DNA from: Trichoplax sp. H2
Taxonomy: Eukaryota; Placozoa; Uniplacotomia; Trichoplacea
Length of the DNA stretch: 64,000 nt
NCBI GenBank assembly: GCA_003344405.1
Contig: NOWV01000163.1
Span: 1-64,000, forward strand
Reading direction: 5' to 3'
Of the stretch, positions 23,865 to 36,818 are shown in pieces. The first letter of the stretch is position 1; each line of letters opens with the position of its first letter. The translations under genes were made by a program, and so were the position numbers. A model generated the notes under the pieces. The model was not told the origin of the DNA. It did not search any database and saw only the letters and a list, made by a program, of their open reading frames with translations.

Positions 23865-25934
23865 ACGTAAGCTAATGTTATGAATTACATATTTGCTATA
23901 AAAATAATTAAAACGATGTTGATAGGGTTAAGCCTTTTTACAATTTTGTAATATTTGTTATATATTGAAGCTGATAAATTGCTATATCACCCAGATATCA
24001 GCTATCACTGTCACTGTTTATTGTAGTATGAAGTTAATTAATCACCAGGGACTTCTCGAAATTTCAGGGAAAATAAATGAGAAATTCCTATAATTACTAA
24101 ATTTGATATAACTGTATGAGTTATATCAGGATTTGTTAGACTACTGAAGCCGTACTTGATCTATGGATATGGAGAGAGATCTGTATGTTAGTAAATCAAT
24201 GATGACAAGAATCAGGAATTAAATAGAATTAGAGTTCGTCATTTTCGATTCGATGTTACGATCAAATGATACAGGATATATCCCGCTGGAATTGGTTATG
24301 AGAAAAGAAATCAGTAAAGGAGCTAAATCATACAGCATACTGTATAATTGGGCCTTCAGTCAGAGTAGCTCCTGCTATTAGCCAATACAATAACACCACT
24401 CCATCTAGGTATTTACTGAACTGTGTTTACATTTACAAAAACCCTATATTAAATTTGCAACAAAGACATTGCTAAATTCCCTGACAGCAAGTAGAAAGAT
24501 ACTAATCATAATCGCGAGATCTGTATATGCACGTAATTATACAATAAGGGAAATGTGACAGAAAGAGCAATCAATATGATACCACTGTTAAATAGCTAAA
24601 TTTCGATATCTGTGATCAGAAGAGGAAAAGTGGTAACATTAGACAGTTTTGGACCAGTATAAACAAACGTAGCCGTAATGATGCAAATAGCAATAGTTGA
24701 TATCGAGGTTAATTTAGGTAAGATTAAAATGCGACTGTATATATACTCACACAGTTTTGATCGACATATGTGCACGTCTTAAAATCTTAAAACTATATAA
24801 AGGGCTAGATATCTTACTTATAAAAAAGTCTCCGTTATGTTCGTGTAAAGAACACTATGCAACTCCACTATCTGGTTCAATAAAAGCCTAGACCTTAAAC
24901 GCTCTTATTTATCTGTTACTGGCAGTGGATATTAGAATAAGTTAATTTCCCCCACTGTAGGCCAGTGAGAGTGAAACTAAGATCAACTAGGAGTAGAGAG
25001 TACAATTTTGGTCTACTCACAAAGGCTGACTAGTGACAAAACATATACGTATATATATATAATATCACATTGAATGAAAGCAGTTTAGATTTTAAAATCT
25101 TTAGTATGAAAGATGATTGATGTGGACAACATGACCGCGTCCAGGCAAATTCAACGTGCTGGTTTCTGAAGATTAGTGATTACTTTGAATCATCAGGTAA
25201 TACTAATTCATCTATCTACCTATTTGCTATTTTACTGCTTAAATTACCTCCTACGATGATTTTAAAGAAAAAGAGGAATTGGCTATCCACTGATGTAAAT
25301 TTTTTCGCATAAATTAAGCGATCTGCTTAATTTAAACTATGAAATTATCTTCTTCCCTAGCGGGGTTAATGACAATCTGCCTCAAAATTATATACTATTA
25401 TCTTCTTTTCGTTATAAGTAGGATGAAATTCATATCTAAATTACGTTCGTCCTACTGTCTTTCTTCTCATGCTAAATGTTAGAGTTAGATTAAATATCTA
25501 CATTCGTACTAGATCTGTTCCCCTCCTCCTTATATACAATGCATGTTTCAGCTATTCCTAAGTGATAGTATAATGTACTCATCGGGTTTTAAAGGAAATA
25601 TTGCATATCAAATTTAGCAAGCGAAAACGAGCTTTAAAGTAATTTTTATGCATCGATATGATATTCACAAGACCATCATGAAGCACTGTACTAGGTATTG
25701 TTGAATTTTGTATTTTTACTTTTATTAAAACTAAAAAAGTTACTGTTTCCACCTTCTAAGTCATTTTACGCAGTAAATTCGAGACCCGAAGCAAATGATT
25801 CAAATTCTTTTCATAGTTTAAACTTTAATTTACTGGAAAAAATGAAAATTTGCATCATTAATACTTCAAGACACTTACATAGTCTAATTAAATGTCATTT
25901 TTCATCAGTGACATTCATTTTTACATAGTTACTC
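23865..25934. other. Spacer between thioredoxin copies 1 and 2
   Basis: AT-rich, no supportable gene. About 25840-25920 contains ATGAAAATTTGCATC..TTCAAGACACT, repeated diverged at about 29210-29250, so the array's duplication unit includes 3' flanking sequence. A short (TA)n run lies at about 25046-25061. Confidence 0.45.
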
Positions 25935-27082
25935 TCAAAACTGATAAGTTTTCTTTGCAAAGATCGCTTCTTTCCCTTTGTGTTTTTCAATTACACTTTT
26001 AAGTTGTACTTCGTTTGCTCCAACAACTTCGTCAACCTGTACAGATAAAATTTTAATACTGACAAGTAAGATTGATGACATGAAAGGTTATATTGATGCA
26101 ATCTTTTTATGTGAAATAGTTAAGGCTTTATGTCAAAGTACTCTTTATGAAATACCTTTTCTCCACATTTGTAAAACTGAAATGTTGGCATGGCACTGAT
26201 ATTGCAATCTTCGGATATATCCTAATTACGGAAAATAGATTATTAACGCTGATTATACTACTATAATTAAGTCAGTCCAATAGAAATTTGATCCAGTGGC
26301 GTAGATAAAACAGATTAAATTAAGAATTACTATTACGTCGATTGCCTTGAGAAGTTTAGCAATTTCGCCCGTAGTATAATAGCATATTTCGACAAGAAAA
26401 TGATTAATTAACACTGAATGATAAGTAAAGATTATAGGCTATCGCTCTGTTACCCTACGATAAATCTATTTAATGTCTAAAAATTCTATTATTACAGATG
26501 TAACTATCGATGCTTACACTATTTTGATCAACATTAACCTTCAAGAATATAACATTGCTATATATCGGGACGTTGCTCAGATTCTAAATATAGGTAAATT
26601 TAGTAGAAGATGAACAGATTGACACAAATCAAATCTGTTTAAAAATAAATTACTCATTGTTCGTAATATGAAATCATACCAATCTTCACCTCAAATTTTG
26701 GCCCTATCATACGGCATGGACCACACCAAACTGTATAAAAATCGATCACTACTAATTTACTTTTAGATAATTGAATGTAACCGACCAATTCCTCCTAATG
26801 AATTATTAAAAAGATATAATTAAGAACAACAAATTAGTTTTAAGGCGAAAACGATAACGATCCTTCTCGTAGCTATTTTAGATAGCATAAAGTGAAATCT
26901 GTTCCTTCTATTAATACGAGTAACAAGTAGCTATATTGTAGATTATAGCCCTAGAACGATTAAATTAATATCTTGTTACGTTTATTTGTCACTTATATAA
27001 TCTTAAACGACAAACTAAAAATATCAAGCAATGAATAAAACAAATGTAATCTTACCTTTGTTTCTATTGATTTTACGCCCAT
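25935..27082 (-). CDS. Thioredoxin, copy 2
   Basis: Five exons with the same plan as copy 1: 27082-27056, 26794-26690, 26583-26518, 26221-26156, 26036-25935; 366 nt, 121 residues. Starts MGVKSIETK; redox site in FYTVWCGPCRM; beta strand NVIFLKVNVDQN; cis-proline in SAMPTFQFY; a basic tail ending KKTYQF before TGA. The residue usually acidic or Ala before the Trp is Val, otherwise no key residue is missing. The C-terminus is longer than usual by about 15 residues. All introns are phase 0 with GT..AG ends. It probably acts in the cytosol with thioredoxin reductase like other family members. Confidence 0.93.
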
Positions 27083-29308
27083 TTTCACGATCGTTAACTT
27101 ACCAACTAATGCAGCATGAACTTTTCTTTAATCCTAGCCGTCAATATCTATAATTCAGATTGTGGCATACGCTATAGTGGATAAAAATTTAAATCTGGCC
27201 TCAATTAGCCGTAAAGCTACGATTTTAAAAAATTCGTACAAGATTGTTTTGTTTTTCCTTAAACAGAGATTTATTCTTCTATTTTAGTTTTTTTTATATT
27301 TCAATTACTTCCAATAAAACTAAACCTTAAAAGCGACCCCCTACCGACGATACTATTGTCGGTAGATAACGTGTCTTTCGTTCACTAAAGACTATATCGT
27401 GTATCTGAGTAAAGCCCCCTTCTTAACGTTCATTTTTGATGACATTGCTATGAAAACCTTATACTAGTTTATCAATCTTCTCCTTAATGATATAACTTTA
27501 ATGGCATATCTGTAACTTAATAATCAAGAATTTAGTCCTTCTGTTAAAATCTCGACTTTTTAATTAATGGATAGAATTATTTAAGAAATCCGCAGTTTAT
27601 ATTATTGGAGAAGTATTATGATGTCAAGCGGTGGATGCATTAGCCTTAAAGATACTCTACTACATCATAGATACATTAATGATTGCCATTAGCCATCGAT
27701 TTATCGTTTGCTCTACATCAGTCTCTTAAATCACTAATTTTACTAACTATCGGATACTATGTTTAACTGTGTCACAGTTATAAGCTAGGAAAGGATACTA
27801 ATCATTCCTTAGCTAGTCTTTCTATTAACTAAGTACTGCCTGCACACTAATGGCCAACAATACTTCTGAGATTTAATACATCGATTGTAATAATTAAAAT
27901 CCGAATTGTGGAAAAAACTACCATATCTCTTAAATTCTCAACAACATGCATGCTCATTTAAAAGCCATTTGCGGGGCTCTTCCAAATAAATAGGTTTCTA
28001 GTCACACAGTATGTCATTTAATCTTATCAGATTTTATCGATGAATTTATTTATCAAGCAAAGTTGACTGTTTCGCGTCTTACGAGGTTTTCCTTCATATT
28101 GCCTCAGAATCTCAAACATGCACCTACTGAATTACTCGTAAGGACTACAATCTATTAATAAGGTGCGTTTCTAAAATTGATTTTGATTAATAAATGGAGC
28201 AACTAATACAATTTGTCATCCATAAAATATGATAATAGTGCCCACGTTAATAATCAGTACGTATCAACAAGAATCTACAAATCTGTTATTAATTTAATAG
28301 AAATTAATAAACTAACTCCTATATCTTAATAACAAGCGAATCGTCACAGGTGGTATCCTTTAAGTCCATACAATAGAAGGCTCTGTAACGAAGCTGCGTA
28401 GATTTTCCTTAATTAAACGAAGTCCTTGACAATCGTTTTTACATGGCTTCTGTAGCCATAACTGGCAACTATTATTATTAAAGTACTACAGATTATCGCT
28501 TTAACGTGATGTTGTCATATAGAACTTACGAATATAATGATTGAAAGAGTGTCATTTTCCTAGAACATTGGATTTAATTATAATTATTGTACAGACCGTT
28601 TGTAGCTACAGCACTAAGCAGCACATTGTTCTCTCCTTTTCTGATTTAATAGTAACAGTAATAAACGGTAAATTGCTACCTTTAGTAGGTTGCCACTATT
28701 TCATTCAAAATTCATAACCAATTGGCTCTAGCAAGGAATACACTCTTCTTAACATAGCCTCTGAAGTAGCAATTTTTAAACTAAAGTTTCTTGCGGTATA
28801 TTATTTTTGGGACCTGATTTTTATACAAGTAACTGTTATGATTATATTTAGTGCTAGTAATGTGGATCTAGCCTAATAGCTTTCTGCTATTACCAAAAGT
28901 AAGGGCGCGTACAATACTATGGAATTAAAAGTTTAAAAATGATATTAAGAAATCATGCAATAATGCTTTAATATATGTTGCATAAGGGTTCAACAACGGC
29001 CTATCAGCTAAATTCGCAAGAAATCTTTCAAGTAACAAGTTTGTAAGCCAAGAAAATTTAGAAATAGTTTTATATTGTTTATTGTTATCTAAAGGCTATC
29101 GTCTATCGATTATATCAGCACATATTTAAGTATTACATTTTGTATCCCAAGTAATCAACCGCTGGAAGATTCCTTTCATGAGCTGATCTTCGAATTACTG
29201 CAATAAAACATGAAAATTTGTATCGTTAAATACTTTAAGACACTAAAATAACCCTAACTAGTGCTTTTTTGCTACCATTTCAAATCAATATCATCTCATG
29301 TTTACGTA
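27083..29308. other. Spacer between thioredoxin copies 2 and 3
   Basis: About 2.2 kb with no open frame I can support. The first 230 bp contain a diverged version of the shared upstream element (TTCAATTACTTCC at about 27300). The last 130 bp resemble the 3' flank of copy 2. Confidence 0.45.
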
Positions 29309-30871
29309 TTAAAGTAACAGATAAGTTAATTTTATCTTATTTATATTTTTCACCTTATTGCTTTCAATCTTTTGTTTAAGCTTCTCTTCGCTAGCTCCTG
29401 TCAATTCGTCAATCTGTATGAGGAAATTTAAATGTAATAAATATCAGAATTACTGAGATGTTATTCTATCGGGTTAAAGCTATTACTAGTGATGCACCCA
29501 TACTTGATTATACGGATAGCTATATTTGATATACTTTGGTTACTTTGAATAGACATTATCGTGACGCTAATATTAGATGATTGCTGACTACTATATTAGA
29601 TATTGTTGATGACTAATAGTAGCCAGTTGACTAATTATGGTACCAGATTTATGTATCTAGAACACCGTAGTTGTTAAGATGCCCTTCGGAGAAAGGGCCT
29701 GGACGTAAATTGCAAAGTAGTGACATCTTAAGTAGAATAATTTAGATTGTAGAAAATAATGATGTACCATTACTGAAAAGTAATTTGTTTGATGACTCAT
29801 GTCTGATCGTAGATTAATCAAGTCATCATAAGTGGATTTAACGAAATTTTTATAAGAACTGCAGAGATGAGCTCAAGGAGAGAAAAAACTTCACTTCGGT
29901 TTGAGCTTGGAAAAATTTAGATTTTAGACTGGGTTCTTGTAGTAATTAATTATTGCTCTACTATTCCTAAAACTTGCAATAAGAGCCATTTAGAAAATAT
30001 CATTTAACAAAGGAAATTATCGTGAGACGCATTTATTACACTATGATGTACTCATTCTGCAAGAAAGTCTTTACTATGAGAGAGTAATTTTATAAAACCT
30101 TTTTTCCATTTTTGTAAAATTGAAAAGTTGGCATTGCACTGATTGCACAATCTTCGGAAACTTCCTATTTTAAGATATGATAATAGCTCAGCACTACTGA
30201 TTAAGTAGAATGATTAGACAAAATAACGTGACCAAAACAAACTAAAATAACCATTTCCTCGATATTGAGGGCTTGAGAAAATTTCACATTTGTACTGTAA
30301 CTATTAAAACTTACGGAGTTTTGATCCACGTCAACCTTCATAAATTTAACATCGCTAAATTGCTGACTCATTTCCTAGATAGGGTAAATTGGGCAAAAGA
30401 CCAGAAATTGTCATAAATCAAAGGCTTGTACTATTAATGCTAAGTCATTATACAGAAAATGAAATTATTACTAATATTTACCTCAAACTTTGGACTTATC
30501 ATACGACATGGACCACACCAAGTGGCATAAAAGTCAATCACCACTAAAGTACTTCCAAATTTTGTAATTGCTTCATCAAATTCATCCTAGTAAGCCATTA
30601 AAATGATATGATTAGGACAATAAATTAACTTTAAGACAGCAACGATAGTTGTATGTAAGGAAATTTTTACAAGTAGCGAAAAAATCAATTTTTTTTCTGG
30701 ATATGAATAATTTCTAGATGAATTTGTGGATTATAGCTAAGATACAATTAAAATATAGCAGTATATATATATTTATTCCTCACTAATACAATTTTAAACG
30801 ATAATTCAAAATACTAAAAAGAAAAGCCAAAAATGTAACTTTACCTTAGTCAGTAAAGGTTGTACGCCCAT
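29309..30871 (-). CDS. Thioredoxin, copy 3
   Basis: Five exons: 30871-30845, 30586-30482, 30374-30315, 30164-30099, 29413-29309; 363 nt, 120 residues, introns phase 0. Starts MGVQPLLTK; redox motif in [21 protein letters not shown]; cis-proline in SAMPTFQFY; tail ends KLTYLLL before TAA. Exon 3 is two codons shorter than in copies 1 and 2. No signal peptide. The tail is lysine-rich and extends about 15 residues past a normal thioredoxin, as in copy 2. The 5' leader (CGATCGACAAG before ATG) matches copy 1. Confidence 0.93.
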
Positions 30872-30897
30872 CTTGTCGATCGTTGAATAATTTGCTA

Positions 30898-31041
30898 ATG
30901 CTGTACTAGTAATACAAAGTAAATTTACTCTTACTTAGTCCTAGATTTTATAATACAGTATGAATTATGATGCTGTACTAGTAATACAAAGTAAATTTAC
31001 TCTTACTTAATCCTAGATTTTATAATACAGTATGAATTATA
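30898..31041 (+). repeat. 72-bp tandem duplication upstream of thioredoxin copy 3
   Basis: Units 30898-30969 and 30970-31041 (ATGCTGTACTAGTAATAC ... GTATGAATTAT) differ at one or two positions. The duplication lies 27 bp beyond the copy 3 start codon, in its presumed promoter, and pushes the shared upstream element about 72 bp farther out. Confidence 0.9.
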
Positions 31042-33202
31042 TCTATTGATTAGCTACCGCTAAACCTACTTAGCAGTCGGTAGTATTTTAGAAACTTATA
31101 TGAAACAATCTTATTATTAGTTATGAATAAAACGTTGATCCTTTTATTGGTTTGTTTTATTTTTTATTTAAATTACTTCTTCACATGAAACCAGAATATG
31201 AAAGACCTCCACTCTCGTACTGATGACATTGTATAAAGTTGCATTGTGTTTTATTTCCTCTAGAGACGGTATCGAAAGGTCATGAAAAGGCCTCTTTTCG
31301 GCATTCTCTTTTGACAACAGTAATATGACGGCCTAAGGCTACTTTATCGCTTTCCTACCGTCTGGTATGACCTCAAAAGTACAAATGGGACATGGGACTT
31401 GTCGAAATAGTAATTTCTTCTTCAATAATAATCGAGAGCATTACATGCAAATAAAATTTGAAAAATCCATGGTTTACATTGTTAGAGAAATTGATGGAGT
31501 AGCTTGGACAGTAAGATCCGCAAAAAGATGCTCTTACTTTATTGAATTGTAGATGACTACTGCCGTGTTCTAATGAACTATACGGTGTTTAATAAATTTT
31601 AAATCACCTATCTTCTCATTTTTACTGATGCTTAAAATTATTCTATTACGATTATACACAAAGCTACCATTTTAATAGTATTATAGTTTTGAAATTAATC
31701 ATCAATTTGTCAGAATTGGTCAAGATAATCATATTTGATAGTGAATTAAAATGATAGTGTATAACGCTATGCAACGCAATATACGATATTACCATTTTAG
31801 TTAACTACGGTACTAAATATTCTGGAAGTAGCTACTGTAGGGACGATGCCACCAATATGGATATATCTAAATGTCTATTAATTATAATTGTTTATCGTCA
31901 GTACGTCACAACGGTTGACTAGTGCGCCGTATTAGAGATACTGCTAACATATAAAAAGGAAGGATAGAATTATCTGCTAAATTGTTTGCCTAGAACTACT
32001 ATAGCTGATCAATTTTACTATCGATCGGTGAATGTTCTCATAAATCATGTTTACAGTGGCCTTACCTTGCCTTAATATAATCTACTGGGTTTTAGTAAGA
32101 GTCTCAACGGAGCCTCTGGAATGTTGCGATATGAAAGATAAATAATTGCTTCCTAGACAGAATATTGTAGCATGAAATATAAGTAATTGATTTCGCGATC
32201 ATGGCCGCAGTCAGCTTGATTGAATGTAATTTTTTAATATAGATCTACATTAGAGTTAGTGTGTTGATGCAGCAATTTAAAGATTATAGTTGGATTAATT
32301 TTCAGAGCTTGACAGATAATGCGTTCGTTATATGCTTGTGTGTTCAAGCAAGGTACCTCGTCGATTTTTCCAAAGTTATCGAAAAAAAGTGAAAGAAGCA
32401 CAATTCTTCCGTTAGTAAATTATTTATTCTAATTAGAGCTTAAAGGACTACAATAGTCTCGTCAAACCGTATATAGGATTTACTGTTCAATATGCGGGAA
32501 GCTATATTTTGCACTAGCTTTGCGTAAGCTTGCGATTAAAGAGATTAATTATTCTCGAATGCCATTTAATTTTCGCTTAAAAGTAAAATTAATCAAGGGC
32601 TATGCATTTGCAGTAATCCTAAATAGAAATGAGGAGATTTTAATAAAATTTAGGCGATGTGCGTAATGAACTACTATATCAAAGAATTAGCGAAGAAAGC
32701 GTTAGTTCACAACAGGTACTGTACTGTTATGACATTGACTAAACATATCTACTGCAGAATAGAACTGAACCAGTCTTTTAACCGAAGAAATTTTTGTTCG
32801 AATGTTCTGAATGGTAATTAGTGACTGTATTCTTTTCTTAATCAAATATATAGACTATATTCCTGCCGACGACCGAAGCCAACACAAGGGGAATATTGAT
32901 CATGATTCAATAAAAGAGATTCGCTTTCAAGTTGGGTAGACTAGCACAGTTACTTTAATGATGCGGTAGGACGGATATTAAAGAAACATTTCACATACGA
33001 ATCTACAAATTTTATTTATGCGAGCATAAAGTATCAAGAGTAGACAATACAATAATCAATTGCAAGTAAGAATTTAATGTTAATGGATGGTATTTATAAC
33101 AATATCCATAATAGAGTAAACAATTTTAGATATGCCATGATTACTATCACTCATGAAGAGGTTATTATTTATGTCGTATAGTTGTGCTTCTTTGCGTAGT
33201 AT
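31042..33202. other. Spacer between thioredoxin copy 3 and the gap region
   Basis: The shared element TATTTAAATTACTTCTTC is at about 31166-31182. Otherwise AT-rich sequence without supportable genes; the 61-codon plus-strand frame at 31367-31552 has no homology or splice context. Confidence 0.4.
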
Positions 33203-33365
33203 ACTATTTTAGTCTAGGTAAATGAATCTGAGAATGATTCCTCTATCAGTCTACACCTTAATTTACTGACAGTAAAATTAATGAAATTTTGTACTGTTGA
33301 ATACTTGTAGACATATACCTCACCGACCGAGGATAATTACTGTAATTCCGTATTAAATCATGTCA
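33203..33365 (+). repeat. Left copy of a 163-bp direct repeat that ends at the assembly gap
   Basis: Runs from ACTATTTTAGTCTAGG to TAAATCATGTCA and is repeated at 33701-33863 with only two substitutions. It stops at the N run. Given the sequence between the copies it is better explained as a second allele of the same locus than as a true duplication. Confidence 0.85.
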
Positions 33366-33385
33366 NNNNNNNNNNNNNNNNNNNN
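33366..33385. other. Assembly gap (20 Ns)
   Basis: Twenty consecutive Ns. The round number suggests a placeholder of unknown true length. Confidence 0.99.
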
Positions 33386-33700
33386 AATATTCACAAGTGT
33401 ACCATCGGCGAGACTATAAAAAGCGGAGCACTAGCTTAGCTTCTCAGTTCCAGTTAGTCATTTGCAGGATCTTGTGACTATTATTGCTAAGAATATTCTT
33501 ACGTTTTTCTTTAGTACATTTTACGACTAATGTTAACGAAAATAAAGTAAAGTATTTAAACCTATTACTCAATAGTAGTTTTTGTGTAGCTGAGAGTTAG
33601 TTCAACTACGATAGGTCCCTAAGTTAGTTGGGAACACAAGTACTAGTGAAGATAGTGTTTAAGACCCGGTTTCTTGTTACAAAGAAGAAGATTTGCAACA
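33386..33700 (+). mobile_element. Probable LTR fragment, truncated by the gap
   Basis: Contains a TATA box TATAAAAAG (33415-33423), an initiator-like CTTCTCAGTTCCAGTTAGTC about 20-40 bp later, an AATAAA poly(A) signal (33541-33546) and ends ...TTGCAACA exactly where the 163-bp flanking block resumes. TATA, then poly(A) signal, then a terminal CA is the order of U3-R-U5 in an LTR. The 5' part and any internal coding region are not in the assembly. There is no coding sequence in this piece. A non-LTR promoter fragment is the alternative. Confidence 0.55.
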
Positions 33701-33863
33701 ACTATTTTAGTCTAGGTAAATGAATCTGAGAATGATTCCTCTATCAGTCTACACCTTAATTTACTGACAGTAAAATTAATGAAATTTTATACTGTTGAAT
33801 ACTTGTAGACATATACCTCACCGACCGAAGATAATTACTGTAATTCCGTATTAAATCATGTCA
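33701..33863 (+). repeat. Right copy of the 163-bp direct repeat
   Basis: Begins ACTATTTTAG directly after the LTR-like end and continues without a break into the 3' flank of thioredoxin copy 4. It differs from the left copy at two sites (G/A at about 33291 and at 33331 in left-copy coordinates). If the left copy is the empty allele, ACTAT would be the target-site duplication. Confidence 0.85.
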
Positions 33864-33910
33864 TGCTATGCTACTCATACACACGGATAAAGTAACTAGG
33901 CCCAATCTCT

Positions 33911-35108
33911 TTACTTCCAGTAGTTAAGTTTAGCAATAAGTTTTTCTTCACTAGCTTCAATTAGTCGATCAATCTACCACGGTAAAATTTTAATGCAGAT
34001 AAACATTATAAATGATTATGTTCTATCATGTCACGAGTATAAAAAATACCTATTATACAATTTTTACTGTGAAATGTTATTGTAATGAGTGATAAATTCT
34101 GTAATACCTTCGCGCCATATTTTAAAATTGGAATACTGGCAAAGCTCCGATATTGTAAGCTTCAGCAGTAGCCTATTTTAAAGAAATATAGATCAGCATC
34201 GTCGGTCAAGTGAAGAGTTAAAAGGTAATTGGATGGGACATTGTAGTTTAAATAGAAGATGATTTTTTTGACATTAACTGTATTAACTCAAAATTTTACA
34301 TAACATTTTGACCTTAATGCAATCGACATTCAGTATAAAAAAACTTAGTGCCTCTTAATGACGTAAAAAGAATATGCTTGATCCTTCATCCGCTGTAGGA
34401 TAGCTATTCGAAGTCCGGAAATTTTATTATTACGGTACAACAAGCCATACTTATGCTATTCTGGTCAACATTAACTTTTAGAAATACAACATTGCTGTCT
34501 GTGGATTTTTGACTCAGCGCCTAACATAGACAAATTCGACAATAGATAAAGAAACTATTACAAATCAAGTCTCTACTAAACAGCATAACTTATGCAATCA
34601 TTGATTGTCCTTCAAATGAAATTTACACTCATCTTTTACCGTAAACTTTTGGCCTATCAGACGGCATGGACCTCACCATCGGTGTAAAAGTTGACGACAA
34701 CTAACTTACTACCAGTTGATGCAATTTTATTATCAAAAGCGTGCTAGACGGCAATGAAATAGATACATTTAAAGACAGAATAACCAATTTATTTTATTTT
34801 ATGACGATAGCGATTAAGGTACATCCCACAGAATTTTACTTCAAAAGCTAAATTCTACGTATATATGAGTATACTTGCATACATACTGCGTTATCAATCC
34901 TTTTCTTGATACCATTATGATATCCTAAGTTATAGCCTATATACTGTACAACTCTAGAAAAACTGTACTATTCTGTATCTTTTTTCTCCCCTAGTAAATC
35001 TTAGACGTCAATCAGAAATATTATAAAGGAAAAATGTAGAAATTAAATAAAAAAACGAAATCTCACCTTGCTATCCACAGCCGTAACTGCCCTTTCCATC
35101 GTGTACAT
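33911..35108 (-). pseudogene. Thioredoxin, copy 4, inactivated
   Basis: Same five-exon plan (35108 or 35099 to 35067; 34743-34640; 34520-34455; 34172-34108; 33973-33911) but broken. Exon 2 is 104 nt instead of 105, a one-base loss before the active site. In the restored frame the first redox cysteine codon is TGA (34673-34675), so the site reads W-stop-GPC. Exon 3 is followed by ATAAGT where the other copies have GTAAGT, destroying the splice donor. Exon 4 is 65 nt instead of 66 with a resulting TAA. Cis-proline MPT reads LPV. Four independent lesions make function as a thioredoxin very unlikely. Confidence 0.92.
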
Positions 35109-36818
35109 CGTGAAACCACAATATGGAAAGAAAAATATTAATGAAATGAAGAAATACAATTTCGCCATACCAGCCATAGTTTGACAACTATCTTAATCAC
35201 TAACGAAACAGTTACGGTAATTTGATAAAGCAATCTCAGATTAGCTCCGAGTTATACTTTCAAAATACACATCAGGGTCAAAAATTGATTGTTTGATCGG
35301 TATTTATTTTCCTTTTAAATTGCCTCTCCTATGGGTTATGACAAATCTTCTTGTACTCCTCCTCACTGCCCTCCGTCATGGCAAGGTTGAGGTGTTTTTG
35401 TCTTCTCATTCTTAATTAATGGTCTGCTAGTTGTCTATGAGAATTCCTTTGACATCGTTACCACAACATCTACAAGCTACTTTATCTTATTATTCTTAGA
35501 AACTGCATGAAAATAAAGCTAAGACTAGACTCGAGAATTGTTTTCAGCAATTGCTCTCTCTTAATTTTATAATTGAGGAAATTCTTAGGAACAATTCCTC
35601 TTTCTATCAATTCTGTTATATCCGTATGTACTGGCTGTCTTAAAGTTATCGAAGTTAGAAATCAAATGCTGTTCGAAATTCTTCTTCAGCCAGTAATTAG
35701 AATTAATCGATGTCCAGCAATTATAAAATTACAAATTCTTAGACTTAAACACTAAATATCGTTCTTCAAGTGGTTGATTTTCAATCACACTTTAATGCAG
35801 AAATTTACCGATTGCAACTTGCAACCATGTCTGCAATGGTAAGAAATAGTCTGTGGGGTACCCGGAGTTGACCGGTAATGAAGGTACCCATTGGCAGGGT
35901 TGATGATGGAAAAATATTTGAAATTATACTTCAAAAGCACTCTTGAAAACCTCACTTGCTTTCTCTGCTAGTAAAATTAGCTGTCATAGTAATAGGACGA
36001 CAGCGTTAGTAGTCAGTTATAGGATAGGCCTTCCTTTACTGAATGCTTAATGTAAGTACAGGTGTGCCAATACAACTGAGTATCAAGGTGGTTACGTTTA
36101 CTTGTATACCTTTACTTGTGAGGCTTGCCTATCTTATCGAAACAAGACAGTATGATTTTATTTATACGCTATCTACAAATCCAATGCCAATTATCCACTT
36201 AGTCTAAGATATTACAAATAGGCGAATAATTGAACCGAAGAGTAATACAGTCATGATACTTACATGACAGTCTTGTTTCTCAAATCTAATCTTTTTACCG
36301 GTTAATATCACTCCTAAAATGACATAACTAGATGGTAAGCATAAGATAATTCAAATCTATGATAGGATAGAAAAGACAGTGCTACCCTTTACAATGTGAT
36401 GAATTAGAAGAATTTTAGCGTTAGTTTGGGCGCGTTGTTTTCGCCCGGCAAATGGAGTAATTTAGGGGAAAATTTAGGTTTAGACTCATTTCGGCAACGC
36501 GGTAGAGTTCATGCATGCGATCTGGACATCGACGCGTATATGATATACGTATAAGTAGTGAAGCTTTTCTATTTACAGTACGGTCTATCCGATCCGAATG
36601 GTCATACTGGATGGGAATCTTCATTGTACGTACGGTTAAGGAGTATCCTGAACGCTTTACGCTATGGACTTTTGAAATTAAATTATTTAAATGGATATTT
36701 TAATAGTCCATGTCTATGCGCCTATGTGAAACGCTATCGCTCATTTTAAGCTAGCTGCTGACCCTTATTCATAGTGATCATGAATCTATACAAGAAGTCA
36801 TTCAGTGCCTAATTGCGG
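35109..36818. other. Spacer upstream of thioredoxin copy 4
   Basis: A diverged shared upstream element (TTTTAAATTGCCTCTCC) lies at about 35313-35329. The rest has only short frames on both strands that look like chance (for example 35573-35755 and the overlapping frames at 36421-36749). Confidence 0.4.

Noticed and set aside
34673-34675. Selenocysteine at the TGA of thioredoxin copy 4
   Set aside because: Frameshifts and a lost splice donor in the same gene make a pseudogene far more likely.
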